A DNA stretch of 64,000 nt, taken from positions 992,001-1,056,000 of the forward strand of contig NZ_JAALXT010000001.1 in assembly GCF_011634775.1 (NCBI RefSeq), read 5' to 3'. The notes beneath the pieces are model-generated. The model was not told the DNA's origin. It ran no database searches and saw only the letters and a program-made list of their open reading frames with translations. Both the position numbers and the translations under genes were made by a program. Of this stretch, positions 62,808-64,000 are shown in pieces; the stretch's first letter is position 1, and each line of letters opens with the position of its first letter. The DNA is from Thalassoroseus pseudoceratinae (GTDB taxonomy: Bacteria; Planctomycetota; Planctomycetia; Planctomycetales; Planctomycetaceae).

Positions 62808-63422
62808 ATGAAGACGATCGCCACGACGTTTGCCATTCTGACAGCCACCGCGTTTTCGGGAGCCTGGAGCAACACCGCTCAAGCTCAAGTTGATCCGCAC
62901 ATCGATCAACTTGCCTGTCAGTTGCAACGTCAATCCGCCGCCGCCTGTCGCGAAGTGTACCATCACTTCCGCAGTTCACCGCACTTCCAACATGCATACA
63001 CGGACCTCTACGAAATTTACACCCTCGCGACGCACATCCATGGGATTTCTCATCTCCCGTGCGAAATGGATCATATGCGAGAAGATGTCGCGGAAATCGA
63101 TCGACTGTTCCACCACACGGAAACTGTGGTCGCTCGCATGGTCCAATGTCCTCGCACACCACACGGGTACCACATGCAACGGCTTCAAGCGATGATGCGT
63201 GGCTTGGAACAGACCATTCACCATCTTGATGAAGACCTAAGTCCGCTGAACATTCCCGCTGTGACTCCGCCCGTCCCGCCGTCGATTGGCCCGGCACTGC
63301 CACCGGTTCCACAAACGGGATACCGTGGTGGACGCCGCTCGGCACGATCCCGTGGCTACAACGGACGGACCGTTTCGATCGGCAACGACCGCATCGGTAT
63401 CTCATTCTCGCTGGGACGATAA
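62808..63422 (+). CDS. Secreted His/Pro-rich protein, unknown function
   Basis: A 204-residue exported protein. A signal peptide ('MKTIATTFAILTATAFSGAW') precedes a helical region with many histidines ('IYTLATHIHGISHLPCEMDH', 'IDRLFHHTETVVARMVQC'), then a Pro-rich linker and a basic Gly/Arg tail. Histidine spacing along helices could suit metal or haem binding, but I see no CxxCH or other defined motif. The ribosome site GAGGGAG lies before the ATG. A terminator follows. Confidence 0.72.
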   Translation: MKTIATTFAILTATAFSGAWSNTAQAQVDPHIDQLACQLQRQSAAACREVYHHFRSSPHFQHAYTDLYEIYTLATHIHGISHLPCEMDHMREDVAEIDRLFHHTETVVARMVQCPRTPHGYHMQRLQAMMRGLEQTIHHLDEDLSPLNIPAVTPPVPPSIGPALPPVPQTGYRGGRRSARSRGYNGRTVSIGNDRIGISFSLGR

Positions 63423-63457
63423 GGTACACCGCAACCAACCCCACACATTTTCACTGA

Positions 63458-63490
63458 AGCCCTGAAGCGACTTGCTTCGGGGCTTTTCTT
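63458..63490 (+). terminator. Rho-independent terminator
   Basis: AAGCCCTGAAGC (63458-63469) pairs with GCTTCGGGGCTT (63475-63486), with one G-T pair and a five-base loop, followed by TTCTTC. It ends the secreted protein transcript. Confidence 0.85.
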
Positions 63491-63532
63491 CTACGCGCGG
63501 GGATCGCTAGGATGAACGCACTCGACATGTTC

Positions 63533-63562
63533 AGCGGCCGATTGGCTTGGTCGGCCGCCTGA
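63533..63562 (+). promoter_or_regulatory. Leader hairpin ahead of the queuosine-precursor transporter gene
   Basis: GCGGCCGA (63535-63542) pairs perfectly with TCGGCCGC (63552-63559) over a nine-base loop. It ends about 24 bases before the ATG. It does not match the small preQ1-I riboswitch pattern, so it may be a different leader element or chance. Confidence 0.4.
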
Positions 63563-63582
63563 TGCAATCCTGATTGACGACC

Positions 63583-64000
63583 ATGACACCCCGCACCACA
63601 TTACACCTCAACCGTGACCGATCGGAATTGGCGTTCCTCGCGTTGGCGGGCATCTTTATTTCATCAATGACGATGCTCAACATTCTCGGTGCCACGCGAA
63701 TTCTCGATATGAGTTTCACGCTCGCTGGGCTAAGAATCCCACTATCGGTTCCGATTGGTGTGCTGCCGTATCCAATTACCTTTCTGTGCACCGACTTGAT
63801 TAGCGAAGTCTACGGGCGACGGCGAGCCACTTGGGTGGTGATCGTCGGTTTCATTGCGAACTTGTGGTTGCTCCTGATTATTTGGCTCGGTGGTGTGCTG
63901 CCAGGTTTGAATTCCCCCGTCGAAGATGTCGCTGGTCGGCTGCCGTTGTTCTTTGAAATCCGTGCAGCCACGCTCGGGGGAACGGTTGGTTCGATGATTG
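63583..64000 (+). CDS. yhhQ: Queuosine precursor transporter, YhhQ/VUT family (3' truncated)
   Basis: The frame opens at ATG 63583 and runs off the window after 139 codons. Translation gives 'SELAFLALAGIFISSMTMLN', 'GVLPYPITFLCTDLISEVYG' and 'RRRATWVVIVGFIANLWLLL', the hallmark of the VUT (vitamin uptake-like) family, with the conserved 'PITFLxTDxxxExYG'. E. coli YhhQ imports queuosine precursors for tRNA G34 modification. The total family length is about 220-250 residues, so roughly half is present. Confidence 0.88.
   Translation, partial: MTPRTTLHLNRDRSELAFLALAGIFISSMTMLNILGATRILDMSFTLAGLRIPLSVPIGVLPYPITFLCTDLISEVYGRRRATWVVIVGFIANLWLLLIIWLGGVLPGLNSPVEDVAGRLPLFFEIRAATLGGTVGSMI

Noticed and set aside
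1-64000. CRISPR arrays, insertion sequences, prophage or integrative element
   Set aside because: No regularly spaced direct repeats, transposase, integrase or attachment-site duplication was seen anywhere in the window.

Overview
The window reads as a chromosomal segment of a planctomycete (order Planctomycetales, near Gimesia/Thalassoroseus-type genera). The pointers are a DUF1559 pseudopilin-like protein paired with a small carboxypeptidase-regulatory-like lipoprotein, a Rho factor with a very long charged N-terminus, BatA-type and VWA proteins, PQQ-type sugar dehydrogenase and cupredoxin-like secreted proteins, an STPK with a transmembrane tail, and many secreted proteins without known homologues. 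Composition is even and moderately GC-rich. I see no prophage, insertion sequence, CRISPR array, rRNA or tRNA gene, so this is mostly core chromosome.

Layout. 1-8.5 kb: two CNNM/CorC-type membrane proteins (the first cut by the window edge), a VWA protein, a polytopic membrane protein, a toroid-like protein and an ECF sigma/anti-sigma pair. 8.5-16.7 kb: rho with a structured intergenic region upstream, a thioredoxin-YHS fusion, pabB-pabA, an FAH-family enzyme and methionine aminopeptidase. 16.7-27.4 kb: an MMPL/RND exporter, a PII-like protein, a metallo-beta-lactamase-fold hydrolase, L-fuconate dehydratase, a radical SAM protein and a BatA/VWA protein. 27.5-37 kb: panD, a Ser/Thr kinase, rpsO-pnp, an orphan histidine kinase, and an SF2 helicase paired with a DUF932-like protein. 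37-42 kb: two sulfotransferase-type genes and the DUF1559/lipoprotein pair. 42-48.6 kb: glpD, an MnmM/MnmC(o)-like tRNA-modification pair, a hydrolase, lpxA and an aquaporin. 48.9-53.9 kb: SRP RNA, dnaX, ybaB, recR and rpoN. 54-64 kb: cupredoxin-like and PQQ-type proteins, an SDR, a rhomboid protease, a TGS GTPase, a large FtsX-type permease and the start of a queuosine-precursor transporter.

The observations I rate highest are: (i) a ten-A tract in dnaX where slippage either way gives an immediate stop, which predicts a tau/gamma pair of products; (ii) a translationally coupled pair of an MnmC(o)-like FAD oxidase and a YtqB/MnmM methyltransferase, a plausible hybrid route to mnm5U34 in tRNA; (iii) a run of nested hairpins upstream of rho that looks like an unannotated structured RNA; (iv) a helicase/DUF932-like gene pair of unknown function; and (v) a 22-base-pair hairpin just downstream of pnp.
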